The translations under genes were made by a program, and so were the position numbers. From the IMG/VR virus record IMGVR_UViG_3300021197_000422, positions 1 to 25,405 of that record: a stretch of DNA of 25,405 bases. One strand, given 5' to 3'. The stretch comes from a virus. Below the pieces are notes generated by a model. It worked only from the letters and a program-made list of their open reading frames with translations, did not search any database and was not told where the DNA came from. Below, in pieces: positions 1-7,040 of the stretch (position 1 is its first letter; every line of letters starts with the position of its first letter).

Positions 1-271
1 CCCAAGCGGCAGAGTGTAATCTGTGTAAACCTCTTAATATAAGGCTCATATCTGATACGCTCATTGTAGCTGGTTTTTTATCTTCTCTATCTGCTTTCAT
101 TTCTAATGTGTAGGCAGTTAGATATACCACTAAGTCTAATACTTCATCAACGGCTTCTTCTATGTTTGATAAACCTCGTTCTCTTCTGATTGGAACTTCT
201 CGGTTGTATTCTACCCAACCTTTGTCCAGTCTTTCTTTAATAAGGTTTACTATTTGGTCATTTATGCCCAT
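1..271 (-). CDS. MazG-like protein, C-terminus cut off
   Basis: This gene runs off the left edge; the first 90 residues are visible, beginning MGINDQIVNL. The acidic helix EEAVDEVLDLVVYL (about residues 38-51) resembles the second metal-binding helix of MazG-type nucleotide pyrophosphohydrolases, which phages use to hydrolyse NTPs or alarmones. The first EExxE helix of classical MazG is not obvious, so the family call is tentative. The ATG sits 14 nt inside the end of the upstream gene with GGAG and AGGTC just before it. It is the last visible gene of the leftward operon. Confidence 0.6.
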   Translation of the reverse strand, partial: MGINDQIVNLIKERLDKGWVEYNREVPIRRERGLSNIEEAVDEVLDLVVYLTAYTLEMKADREDKKPATMSVSDMSLILRGLHRLHSAAW

Positions 272-530
272 TTTGACCTGCTCCACTTTGTGGTGGTAAG
301 ACCATTATTTGACCTGATTTACTTTTTGAGTCTTTAAAGTAACTCCAAGGCATTAACTTATTATTAAAGAAGTTAAACAAGTGATTCATTGCTCCTTGCG
401 GAGAATCATCTATAGCTTGGTCATAACCGTGACGATAACCACGCCTATATGCACGTTCTTGGTTTCTATATTCTTTTTCTTCTTCTTTAGTAAATGGCTT
501 TGAAGCCTCTTTCATTGTTATTATTTTCAA
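258..530 (-). CDS. Hypothetical 90-aa charged protein
   Basis: I do not recognise this gene. It is rich in Lys, Glu and Arg in its first half, with an aromatic/basic stretch RAYRRGYRHGYDQAI (about 26-40), and Gly/Gln-rich at the C-terminus. The best start is the TTG at 530: an AAAGGAGG site lies 6 nt upstream, and TTGA overlaps the stop codon of the HNH gene by 4 nt. An ATG five codons later has no comparable site. It lies between the HNH endonuclease and the MazG-like gene. No function is proposed. Confidence 0.75.
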   Translation of the reverse strand: MKIITMKEASKPFTKEEEKEYRNQERAYRRGYRHGYDQAIDDSPQGAMNHLFNFFNNKLMPWSYFKDSKSKSGQIMVLPPQSGAGQNGHK

Positions 531-991
531 TATCTGCCTCCTTTGGCAAGTTTACGCATTACGTAAGTTGATAGTTCATCTGGTAATTCTTGTACTAGTT
601 GTATTAGCACTTTAAAGTCTGATTCATCTAAAGGACCTTTACGTGTATTGCAAGTCCTGCAAATTAACTGCAAGTTATCTTTTGTAGATATTCCGTTTTT
701 AGACAGAGGTATTATATGGTCACAGGCAATCGTTCTAAAGGTTAATTGCTTGTCACAATACTTGCACCCCTGTCCATAAACTTCTACAAACAACTCACGT
801 ATTTCTTGAGATGATATGTTAAACTCTACCTCATATTGTTCGCTTCTTCGTTTGAGCGAACCACGTAAGCTAGACATTTTAGCAGATAACTTTTTATATG
901 CTTTTTGCCAATACGTTCTGTGTATCGGCTCTAGTACCTTTTGAAATTCAGCTTTATTAAGCTGGGGCGTTGAGCCATTTTCTTTTTGCAT
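527..991 (-). CDS. HNH endonuclease
   Basis: This 154-residue protein has a C-terminal HNH domain. CKYC (C76, C79) and CRTC (C111, C114) form a zinc site. The catalytic core is C90-D91-H92, followed by PLSKNG, N106 of DNLQLIC, and N115 of the final helix TCNTRKG. Such enzymes cut double-stranded DNA. In phages they act as homing nucleases, in packaging or in host DNA degradation. The position far from the terminase argues for a free-standing or homing-type enzyme. The N-terminal 65 residues are basic and unassigned. The start overlaps the upstream gene by 35 nt and has only a weak ribosome site, so translation may be coupled. Confidence 0.9.
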   Translation of the reverse strand: MQKENGSTPQLNKAEFQKVLEPIHRTYWQKAYKKLSAKMSSLRGSLKRRSEQYEVEFNISSQEIRELFVEVYGQGCKYCDKQLTFRTIACDHIIPLSKNGISTKDNLQLICRTCNTRKGPLDESDFKVLIQLVQELPDELSTYVMRKLAKGGRY

Positions 992-1154
992 AAGGCGTCA
1001 CTAACCATTTCTTCCGTTTAAACTGCTTGTTACGTAATTGCTCCAATCTAACAGCTCCAGCACCGTTAGCAGGAATCCTTCCTGATTTAATTAAGCCTTC
1101 GTATAGCTCAATTAATCCTTTTAATGAGATATGCTCATTATGTTGGTTTTTCAT
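957..1154 (-). CDS. Hypothetical 65-aa basic protein
   Basis: I chose the ATG at 1154 (MKNQHNEHIS) over one four codons upstream. GGAG lies 6 nt before it, and its ATGA overlaps the stop of the preceding membrane-protein gene by 4 nt. The product has a helical N-terminal half (LKGLIELYEGLIKSGRI) and a Lys/Arg-rich C-terminal half (RNKQFKRKKW). No family is recognised. A DNA- or RNA-binding role is possible from charge alone. Confidence 0.65.
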   Translation of the reverse strand: MKNQHNEHISLKGLIELYEGLIKSGRIPANGAGAVRLEQLRNKQFKRKKWLVTPYAKRKWLNAPA

Positions 1155-1363
1155 ATGCTTCTCCATATGGTTATAAATCGACTAATTAAACCTTTGCGGG
1201 GCTTACGTCCTGCCGCTTGGTCTATTTTGTACTCGATTCTGTTAAGTCTGACGGTTATACTCAAGAAAAATATGAGCATAAAGAATACATACGCTTCCCA
1301 CGCTAGTAAGAATGGTACTGTGTTCTCCATCATTGATTCAAAATAAAATTGCATTTGTTGCAT
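1151..1363 (-). CDS. Small single-pass membrane protein
   Basis: This 70-residue protein has one hydrophobic segment (about residues 16-38, containing FLLAWEAYVFFMLIFFLSI). A basic, probably cytoplasmic tail follows (GRKPRKGLISR). The ATG at 1363 is preceded by AAGGAG about 10 nt upstream, within a 15-nt leader that recurs before the 147-aa gene at 6896. A long inverted repeat lies just upstream (1385-1451). No function can be assigned. Small membrane proteins at such places are often lysis or superinfection factors, but nothing here shows that. Confidence 0.7.
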   Translation of the reverse strand: MQQMQFYFESMMENTVPFLLAWEAYVFFMLIFFLSITVRLNRIEYKIDQAAGRKPRKGLISRFITIWRSI

Positions 1364-1368
1364 TATCT

Positions 1369-1383
1369 GTTTCTCCTTATTTA
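1369..1383 (-). promoter_or_regulatory. Repeated ribosome-binding leader, copy 1
   Basis: The 15-nt plus-strand text GTTTCTCCTTATTTA (minus-sense TAAATAAGGAGAAAC) also occurs at 6901-6915. Both copies sit directly before a start codon and directly after a long inverted repeat. It contains a near-perfect Shine-Dalgarno AAGGAG. Identity is read directly; common origin of the two modules is inferred. Confidence 0.6.
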
Positions 1384-1384
1384 A

Positions 1385-1451
1385 AATAATAGGGTAGTCA
1401 AAAGGAACCTTTGCCGGGAAACCACGCCCGAGGAAAAACTACCCTATTATT
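1385..1451. repeat. 14-bp inverted repeat with branched loop
   Basis: Perfect complementary arms at 1385-1398 and 1438-1451 (AATAATAGGGTAGT and its complement) enclose 39 nt. The loop can form two further small hairpins: AAAG-gaac-CTTT (1401-1412) and CGGG-8nt-CCCG (1415-1430). It lies 10 nt after the HTH gene stop and just before the ribosome site of the next gene. It could be an RNase III processing site, an attenuator or a structured RNA. There is no clean U-tract for an intrinsic terminator. Confidence 0.75.
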
Positions 1452-1461
1452 GTTGACGATG

Positions 1462-1671
1462 CTAAGCTAAACTGTACTCAGCATATTTATTACCAGTATG
1501 AGCTTTAACTCTGTCCATAACTACTTTATGTCCATCCGCTCTAATACTATGTATTACTGCGGCAAGTCTAAAACATCCACATCTGTTTAAAGCCATCATT
1601 GGTGTAACTTTTACACCTGATTCTAGCAATTCCAGAATTACTGTTTTTTGTGATTTTCTATTTCTAGGCAT
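1462..1671 (-). CDS. Helix-turn-helix protein (HTH_39-like)
   Basis: This 69-residue protein looks like the small winged HTH domain common in phages (HTH_39 type). Helix 1 is KTVILELLESG, the turn has VTPMMALNRCGCFRLAAVI, and a recognition/wing segment follows (SIRADGHKVVMDRV). Such proteins are thought to bind DNA as regulators or excisionase-like factors. GGAGG lies 10 nt before the ATG at 1671. The gene overlaps the end of the upstream small membrane gene by 34 nt. It is followed by the 14-bp inverted repeat, which may separate its transcript from the genes downstream. Confidence 0.75.
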   Translation of the reverse strand: MPRNRKSQKTVILELLESGVKVTPMMALNRCGCFRLAAVIHSIRADGHKVVMDRVKAHTGNKYAEYSLA

Positions 1672-1835
1672 CTGTTATTATCCTCCATAACAAAGTGTAA
1701 GTGTATTCCAAAACGATGTAAAGAAACACTAAAGTCTAGATAATTATTATTTGTTAAAATACTTAACTGAAATATTCTAAGCAATGTAATAATAAATCCA
1801 CCTACGGGAAAAGCTATATCTACAAGCTTACCCAT
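1638..1835 (-). CDS. Small membrane protein, 65 aa
   Basis: A hydrophobic segment near the N-terminus (about residues 4-27, VDIAFPVGGFIITLLRIFQLSI) is followed by a polar tail rich in His and Asn. The ATG at 1835 shares its A with the stop codon of the Gp157-like gene (TAATG), with GGAGG close upstream, so it is surely translated. No family is recognised. Confidence 0.65.
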   Translation of the reverse strand: MGKLVDIAFPVGGFIITLLRIFQLSILTNNNYLDFSVSLHRFGIHLHFVMEDNNRCLEIENHKKQ

Positions 1836-2362
1836 TAGGACCTCCGTACTCGTTTGACTTTTTGTATAGTCGCACCGGGTACTTCAACTCCAGACGTTAG
1901 ATGTTTACGTACTAACTTTTTATCTATTCGCCAGTCTTCTACCATATACTTGTATTCGTTATCAAGTATCTCATCATTTGTTATTGCAACAGGACCATAG
2001 GTTTCATAAAGTTTGTATCTAGCAGTGTCTGTTTCATAAACACCATCAGTACCAACTTCCTGAATAACCATAGGTATCAGTGTTTCATTAAAGTATTTCT
2101 TTAATGACTCTGTTGCTTTTCTGCGAACTGATAATCTTAGCTGTTCTTTCTTTAACGCTTCGATTTCTGCATCTATTAAATGCACTTTTCTGTCAATGTT
2201 AACCATAAAATGGTCAATACCATCAACCTTTCTGCTGATGTCTTTTTTAGTAACTGCTATAGCACTTTCTAAGACAATGGCTTCTTCTTCATTTGCATAT
2301 TGTAATTGCATATCCAAATCAATAAAGTCACCTATCAGCTCTTTTGTTGTTTTTTTAGCCAT
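1835..2362 (-). CDS. Siphovirus Gp157-family protein
   Basis: The 175-residue protein matches the layout of the phage Gp157 family (PF05565-type). An N-terminal helical part is followed by a long coiled-coil (about 55-100, with IEALKKEQLRLSVRRKATESLKKYF). A short beta segment carries the typical TARYKLYETYGPVAI. The family's ending is present: EYKYMVEDWRIDKKLVRKHLTSG-VEVPGATI. Its biochemical role is poorly defined; a Streptococcus phage homologue was linked to phage resistance. It often sits near replication and recombination genes, as here. The ATG at 2362 has AAGGA upstream and overlaps the RHH gene by 8 nt. Confidence 0.85.
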   Translation of the reverse strand: MAKKTTKELIGDFIDLDMQLQYANEEEAIVLESAIAVTKKDISRKVDGIDHFMVNIDRKVHLIDAEIEALKKEQLRLSVRRKATESLKKYFNETLIPMVIQEVGTDGVYETDTARYKLYETYGPVAITNDEILDNEYKYMVEDWRIDKKLVRKHLTSGVEVPGATIQKVKRVRRS

Positions 2363-2507
2363 CTTTATCCTTAGTAACTGCGTTTTCGATGATTAGCTCT
2401 AATTCTTTACGCATACTGCGTTTATTTTTTAGAGCTTGTTTCTGAAGTTTAAGCTTTATTTCTGGCTCAACTTCCGTTTTGACGACTTTTTTAAATGGAA
2501 CTGGCAT
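2355..2507 (-). CDS. Ribbon-helix-helix protein, 50 aa
   Basis: This short gene encodes MPVPFKKVVK...ENAVTKDKDG. The pattern is a basic N-terminal strand (KVVKTEVEP), a first helix (EIKLKLQKQALKNK) and a second helix beginning at the conserved turn (SMRKELELIIENAV). This is the Arc/CopG-type ribbon-helix-helix fold, which binds operators as a dimer. The ATG shares its A with the primase stop (TAATG), and its AAGGAGG site is encoded in the last codons of the primase. A repressor role for this operon is inferred from the fold only. Confidence 0.75.
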   Translation of the reverse strand: MPVPFKKVVKTEVEPEIKLKLQKQALKNKRSMRKELELIIENAVTKDKDG

Positions 2508-4288
2508 TAGTGCCTCCTTGGTAATCTAAAGGATGGTGTCCAATTCAATTCGACATCGAATAAATCACCATCACTGTTTTTGAATAATGAAACAGTCTTA
2601 TCCGTGGAGTCTTGCTTTCCATTTATACCTATTACTTTACGTGAAGCGTTTTCTATAGCACCTGAGCCTTTACCAGCATATATATCAAGAATTTGATTTC
2701 TTGAGTATTCTCTGGCTACTTGAGATATTTGTATTATTATAATATCCATATTGACTGCTAGGTTTGATAGATAATGAGATATGTATCTCACTTGTTCGTA
2801 TTCTCCTCGTATATTACCGGGTGTTTCTACTAAGTCTATATAGTCAACTACAACTAAATTAGGTTGTAGGTCACGTATAGTCTTTTGTATCATATCCGGA
2901 GTAGGCGAGACTGTTTGTATGTTTAAATGCTGTAAATACTTATTATAGTTTTCACTGACATACTTATAGTTCGCTGTAACATCGTCTTTACTCATTCCAC
3001 TAACAATTTGTTGATTACGTCTGTGCATATACCAACCACTAAGTTCTAAAGATAGAAATAATGTAGGTATTTGCCATTCTTGTTTAATCTCATCGTTAGC
3101 AAAATCATAGCCTAATGCTATGTTCTGTGCTAAGGCTGTTTTATTAGCACCAGTAGGACCGAATATAGTAACCAGTTCACCCGGATATATATTACAATCT
3201 CTATCTGTTAAACCAAACATTCTAGCAAGATTTATCATCTTACCAGTAAAGTCTGATTCTAGCCTTTCTTCTAACTCACTTTGCAGGTCGTTAGCTGTTT
3301 TTATTTCCACGAGATAGTCCTTATTTTTGTAATGTACACATTTAGGGTTACATACCTTTGCTAATAACTCATCGTGACAACCATATTTATATCCATAGTT
3401 ATATGTAGATTCTACTTTATCTATAACTATTTGTGGATTTAGCTGATTATCATTCCAATGTAGTAAAGATGCTTTTGTAGCATCAGAAGGTATTCCGTTA
3501 CGTCTAAAATGTGACGCTATGCGAAGCAAAGTATGATTACGATTGCCTTTGGTAGGTCCGTCATTGTACAATTTTTGTACGCAGGGCACTACATTAGATG
3601 GTTCGTTAATCTTTTGCATACTTCTAACTTTAGGAACCTCTGTAACAATCTTATCAGATAATGACTCATCACCCCATAAATCGTTTTGACCGAAGTCAAG
3701 CCGTCTACCGGATGCAATAGTAACAATGTCTGAAAATTGTGACGTTAATAGTTCTTCTGTTGTTAAAGGTACTTTGTATAGCGATGATTTTACATTAAGT
3801 GTATGAGGCATACGTATAATAGAAGTTCTAGTATACACAGCTGGGTCAGGGTCAAACTCATCAAGCAGTTTCATCATTGTAGCTTTTACAATAAATGGTA
3901 AATCTGGTGATGGTTTAAAACCAAATACTTCTGCTGATAAATCTATGTGATAACCAGTACCACTATAGTATATAGCATAGTTGCCATCTTTCAAACAGAG
4001 TTCCTTATTTATATAATTAAGTATCTGTTGTGTTCTAGCTAACGTGTATTCATCTGAGTCCTGTCCTCTGTCTATGTCAATAGGCACAGTATTTATGTAT
4101 CTCGTACCGAGAAAGTTCTTTATAGAACCATTGGCTTTTATAAACGCTAAAGCCTCTTCATCGTATCGGTAAACAGATTTATAAATAGCCTGTTCTTGCC
4201 CTTGTTCATAAACAATGTCCCATACATCATCTAAAGGAACGAGAGCCCCTCGTTTAGAGGGACTCCCGATTGCCATTTCAACAAACAT
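2507..4288 (-). CDS. AEP primase fused to SF4/DnaB-type helicase
   Basis: This 593-residue replication protein has two enzymatic halves. Residues about 60-175 fit an archaeo-eukaryotic primase: D71-I-D73 (metal), SGTGYH (109-114, H114), D146/D148 and IIRMPHTLN-KSSLYK. A Cys/His cluster (C303, C313, C317, H319) suggests a small zinc site. Residues about 350-590 are a RecA-like helicase: Walker A GPTGANKT (377-384), Walker B LVVVDY (479-483) and IISQ-like QISQV (520-524). It would unwind the fork and lay primers, doing the job T7 gp4 does with a TOPRIM primase. The start overlaps the SSB stop (TAATG) without its own Shine-Dalgarno, so translation is probably coupled. Confidence 0.88.
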   Translation of the reverse strand: MFVEMAIGSPSKRGALVPLDDVWDIVYEQGQEQAIYKSVYRYDEEALAFIKANGSIKNFLGTRYINTVPIDIDRGQDSDEYTLARTQQILNYINKELCLKDGNYAIYYSGTGYHIDLSAEVFGFKPSPDLPFIVKATMMKLLDEFDPDPAVYTRTSIIRMPHTLNVKSSLYKVPLTTEELLTSQFSDIVTIASGRRLDFGQNDLWGDESLSDKIVTEVPKVRSMQKINEPSNVVPCVQKLYNDGPTKGNRNHTLLRIASHFRRNGIPSDATKASLLHWNDNQLNPQIVIDKVESTYNYGYKYGCHDELLAKVCNPKCVHYKNKDYLVEIKTANDLQSELEERLESDFTGKMINLARMFGLTDRDCNIYPGELVTIFGPTGANKTALAQNIALGYDFANDEIKQEWQIPTLFLSLELSGWYMHRRNQQIVSGMSKDDVTANYKYVSENYNKYLQHLNIQTVSPTPDMIQKTIRDLQPNLVVVDYIDLVETPGNIRGEYEQVRYISHYLSNLAVNMDIIIIQISQVAREYSRNQILDIYAGKGSGAIENASRKVIGINGKQDSTDKTVSLFKNSDGDLFDVELNWTPSFRLPRRH

Positions 4289-4914
4289 TAGAACGGCATT
4301 GAGTCGTCTTTAGTTGTTGATATACCACCATTGGCAACAGGTGGCACTACCCCTTCTTGCACCTCTTTGATAAGGTTTTTAGACTTCATAAAGTTAATAT
4401 AACCTTCGAGGTCTTTCTTACCTTCAGCAGTGTTTGAAGTTAACTTTGGAAATACAGTTGTATATGCCTTAGAAGGGTCTTTACGACCGGGTTCTTTGTA
4501 TATATACGCAGTATAATCCAATGTTGGATTGAGAGGGTCTGTGACGTGATTGATGTTAAAATGATTAACTAAGTCAATCGCATTACCATCAGCGTCTACC
4601 ATCTCGCCTGTTACGTTAGGTCCGCCATCGAATCCGATAGCATCGAAGAGCCAATAAAGCCTCTTTAGTAACGTACAGGTTTTGATATTACCATTGGGTT
4701 CTTTGTCAAATGAACCTGCGAGTTTAAACTCTTGGGTGTATTGACTATCAGATACCTTTAAAGTACCAACAAGATACACATCAGCCCAATCGAAATCAGA
4801 TGATTTGTCTTGCCAGTCCAATATACCAACGGCACAATAACCTAACCATTTAGAACCTCCACCTCCTGTGGAAGCCTCTAAACCGTCAGGGCGAAAACGA
4901 GTTGTATTACTCAT
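4288..4914 (-). CDS. ssb: Single-stranded DNA-binding protein
   Basis: The 208-residue protein ends in the acidic tail TKDDSMPF. This matches the DDxxPF tail by which bacterial and T7-like SSBs recruit replication partners. The body is beta-rich (for example DVYLVGTLKVSDSQYTQEFKLAG), consistent with an OB fold. A flexible region and the tail follow. It lies between the Sak4-like ATPase and the primase-helicase, as expected for a replication/recombination set. The ATG at 4914 overlaps the upstream stop (ATGA), with AAGGAGG 4 nt before it. Confidence 0.85.
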   Translation of the reverse strand: MSNTTRFRPDGLEASTGGGGSKWLGYCAVGILDWQDKSSDFDWADVYLVGTLKVSDSQYTQEFKLAGSFDKEPNGNIKTCTLLKRLYWLFDAIGFDGGPNVTGEMVDADGNAIDLVNHFNINHVTDPLNPTLDYTAYIYKEPGRKDPSKAYTTVFPKLTSNTAEGKKDLEGYINFMKSKNLIKEVQEGVVPPVANGGISTTKDDSMPF

Positions 4915-5771
4915 TCTTCCTCCTTGTATTTTAGGATTTCATTAGATATAGCACTATACTCAAATGGGAGTATCTTCTGAGCTAGGGGTTTTAGTCGTGA
5001 ACCGACTACCCTTTCATCATACGCCTCAAACGAGACATAGTACTTACCATCTTCTTTTGACGCAGTTGTATAACCAATTACGTCAGCTTTAGCGGCTAAT
5101 GAATAACCTAAGCCACGAGGTAGTTCCGGTGCTAGTTGAACCTTTCCATCTTGCATCTGTGATGTTTTAGAATGGCTTACTAACACAAGGTTTCCTCCCT
5201 TTTTCTTCATAAGGTCTTGGAATCGTTTGATGACATCTAGATTTTTACGTCTAGCTTTGCCCCAATCTGCACCCCATTGACCTTCGCCCATAGCAGTAAT
5301 ACCTAGCTCGTTAATAACAGCATTTTCTATCCAGCCGTTAACTTCGCCAATAGTATCAATTACTATAGTGTCATAAGGCAGGTCATCCCATTCTTTAGCT
5401 AACCAGTTGTAACATTCTATCATAGAATATACTGGCATAGGTTGACCTTTCTCGTCACCAGACCGATAACGAAAACCTCGTTCTTCAGGTGGTGTTATTT
5501 CAGTCTTAGGTTTGCCACCTTCGACTATTTGCTTACCGTCTTTCTCAACGGCTCTTATAGGAGCGTTTAAACTAGTACAAGTAACTACGTTAGCTTTGTT
5601 TACAAAATCAGAGCCAAGGTCGGTGTCGATTATTACGACACCTTTATGACCTAATGGGCTCCAAGAACTTACTGCTGTAGTTTTACCAGTTTTAGGCTGT
5701 CCTATGATTAAATATGTCAGTCCGCTGGGCATTGCTGTCCAATCGGTTGACACTTTCCGTACGTGTATCAA
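4911..5771 (-). CDS. Sak4-like RecA-fold ATPase
   Basis: The 286-residue protein is a RecA-like NTPase. Walker A is GQPKTGKTT (24-32), an Asp-rich strand VVIIDTDLG follows, and Walker B is YDTIVIDT (133-140). A later strand, NLVLVSHSKTSQ, carries the sensor region. The size and order fit the phage Sak4 / AAA_24 group, single-strand annealing partners that work with SSB, which is encoded next. The start is TTG at 5771: AAGGAGG stands 5 nt upstream and no in-frame ATG occurs until codon 14. The first 80 nt overlap the end of the E1-like gene in another frame. Confidence 0.85.
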   Translation of the reverse strand: MIHVRKVSTDWTAMPSGLTYLIIGQPKTGKTTAVSSWSPLGHKGVVIIDTDLGSDFVNKANVVTCTSLNAPIRAVEKDGKQIVEGGKPKTEITPPEERGFRYRSGDEKGQPMPVYSMIECYNWLAKEWDDLPYDTIVIDTIGEVNGWIENAVINELGITAMGEGQWGADWGKARRKNLDVIKRFQDLMKKKGGNLVLVSHSKTSQMQDGKVQLAPELPRGLGYSLAAKADVIGYTTASKEDGKYYVSFEAYDERVVGSRLKPLAQKILPFEYSAISNEILKYKEEE

Positions 5772-6468
5772 TAGATACCTCCTTCTTCAGGTTTGGAGTT
5801 ATTAAAGTACCAAATTCTACCATATTTGGGTTCAGGCTGGTCCAAATATAGTCATAGTATGCAAGACCTGCAACTACATTATACATTTGTGCTAGTCCTA
5901 ATGATACAATATGGTTTGTAGCAAACACAGTGTGCTTCATACTACAAGGTGCGGCAGGGATAGTATGCGTGGGTGCCCAAGTGGACAGATAGTTTTGAGA
6001 CATATCTGTAGTGCACGTTACCATTTCTACACTTGTTGCACCCATACGGAGGTCAATTAAGAAAGCTCTTTCTTCGTGACTCACTTCGAGCCATCGAGTA
6101 TAAACCATCTTTCTTGATTCCATATCATCGGTGCATACTATCATTTTAGAAGTGACTTTGTCATCTACACCAAAATGTTCTTTTGGTACAAACTCCTGCC
6201 AGTCTTCCGAGTACCGTTGAAACAGCCCTTGAGCTGAGTCACGTTTAGCATTGCCACTTTCATCAAGTGGATAAGCTGTGGTACTTAAGTTATGGTCTTC
6301 TATGATGTCACCATCATAACCTATAACTTTGTGCCATCCCATCATAGCTAATCCTTGTATTAAGAATGAGCCAATGCCACCTAACCCTACTACTGACACT
6401 TCATTTAAGTGTGTCAATGGAATTAAGTCCTTATTTCTAAGAAATCTTGTTTTTATTTTATTTGCCAT
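5692..6468 (-). CDS. ThiF/E1-like adenylating enzyme
   Basis: This 258-residue protein has the Rossmann fold of ubiquitin-activating and ThiF/MoeB enzymes. The ATP-binding loop is VGLGGIGS (27-34). Acidic D52 and D54 in GYDGDIIEDHNL are followed by N60, then K75 (GNAKRD) and D114 (VCTDDMESRK). C175 in PAAPCSMKHT lies where E1-type enzymes carry the thioester cysteine. The usual Arg after NL is replaced (NLSTT), and no CxxC zinc pairs are present. This resembles PRTRC-type ThiF more than MoeB. It should adenylate the C-terminus of the 68-aa modifier and pass it to the E2-like protein. The ATG at 6468 has AAGGAG 10 nt upstream. The C-terminal 26 residues overlap the next gene. Confidence 0.88.
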   Translation of the reverse strand: MANKIKTRFLRNKDLIPLTHLNEVSVVGLGGIGSFLIQGLAMMGWHKVIGYDGDIIEDHNLSTTAYPLDESGNAKRDSAQGLFQRYSEDWQEFVPKEHFGVDDKVTSKMIVCTDDMESRKMVYTRWLEVSHEERAFLIDLRMGATSVEMVTCTTDMSQNYLSTWAPTHTIPAAPCSMKHTVFATNHIVSLGLAQMYNVVAGLAYYDYIWTSLNPNMVEFGTLITPNLKKEVSIDTRTESVNRLDSNAQRTDIFNHRTA

Positions 6469-6896
6469 TCAACAAACTCCTTCAACATTGCGTGTGCCGC
6501 TTCCTCTGAACCGAACATAGCAACGTCTTTTATGCGTGTAGCTTCTTTATAAAGTTCATTACGCTGTTCACAAATTGCATTATTTTCAGCCGTGATTTCA
6601 TTCTGTAACTCTGTTTTAAAGTCACTGAATCCTTTTAACATAGCTGATATTTCTATAGTACCTAAGTTTTCTGAACTTCCCCAGCCGTATCCTTCTTTGC
6701 CATCTGCTAAAATTAAATCTATAGCTTCCCATACTTTTGCTATTTCTTGAGGGTACATTACTTCACCTTTTGCTAGACCCATTTGAGCTATTGCTTTGTT
6801 GGTCATACCTGTAGTGTCTTTTAAATCATTTACTTTCTGTTCAGTGATTTCATCAATCCTTTTACAAAAATACTTTTTTTGTGGTACTGTCATCAT
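6453..6896 (-). CDS. Orphan protein inside the Ubl cassette, 147 aa
   Basis: I do not recognise the family. The protein looks mostly helical: an N-terminal helix pair (KKYFCKRIDEITEQKVNDLKD, then NKAIAQMGLAKG), a glycine-rich turn GKEGYGWGSSENLG (about 67-80), and a C-terminal coiled-coil (DFKTELQNEITAENNAICEQRNELYK). It overlaps the E1-like start by 16 nt, so the two are likely translated together. It might be an adaptor, substrate or E3-like partner; this is guilt by position only. The ATG is preceded by AAGGAGAAAC. Confidence 0.75.
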   Translation of the reverse strand: MMTVPQKKYFCKRIDEITEQKVNDLKDTTGMTNKAIAQMGLAKGEVMYPQEIAKVWEAIDLILADGKEGYGWGSSENLGTIEISAMLKGFSDFKTELQNEITAENNAICEQRNELYKEATRIKDVAMFGSEEAAHAMLKEFVEWQIK

Positions 6897-6900
6897 AACA

Positions 6901-6915
6901 GTTTCTCCTTATTTA
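6901..6915 (-). promoter_or_regulatory. Repeated ribosome-binding leader, copy 2
   Basis: This stretch is identical over 15 nt to 1369-1383 and gives the 147-aa gene its AAGGAG site. As in the first copy, it lies directly downstream (in the minus sense) of a long inverted repeat. Confidence 0.6.
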
Positions 6916-6928
6916 TTAATTAAGATTA

Positions 6929-7020
6929 TACAGAACTGGTCCGGCTTTATTGCCTACGGAGTGTTTCCTCTATTAGCTACACGTATTCGGTTTTATTAAT
7001 ACTGGCTTCACAGTTCTGTA
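6929..7020. repeat. 10-bp inverted repeat closing a 92-nt element
   Basis: Perfect arms TACAGAACTG (6929-6938) and CAGTTCTGTA (7011-7020) enclose 72 nt that can fold into several short hairpins. Read on the minus strand these include GTATT/AATAC, GTGT/ACAC and GGC-aataaa-GCC. The layout is cloverleaf-like but has no tRNA signatures. It sits in the gap between the JAB gene and the 147-aa gene. Only the outer arms are convincing by eye. Confidence 0.6.
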
Positions 7021-7040
7021 ATGTGGAAAGGGGGGAAGAA

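Noticed and set aside
1131-1346. 71-aa plus-strand protein
   Set aside because: Antisense to three well-supported minus-strand genes, and without a ribosome site.
5692-6468. MoeB or ThiF of molybdopterin/thiamine synthesis
   Set aside because: No zinc CxxC pairs, no cofactor synthesis genes nearby, and E2-like plus JAMM neighbours point to a conjugation system instead.
6929-7020. tRNA gene
   Set aside because: The cloverleaf-like outline lacks a 7-bp acceptor stem of normal length, a GTTCRA T-loop and a proper anticodon arm on either strand.
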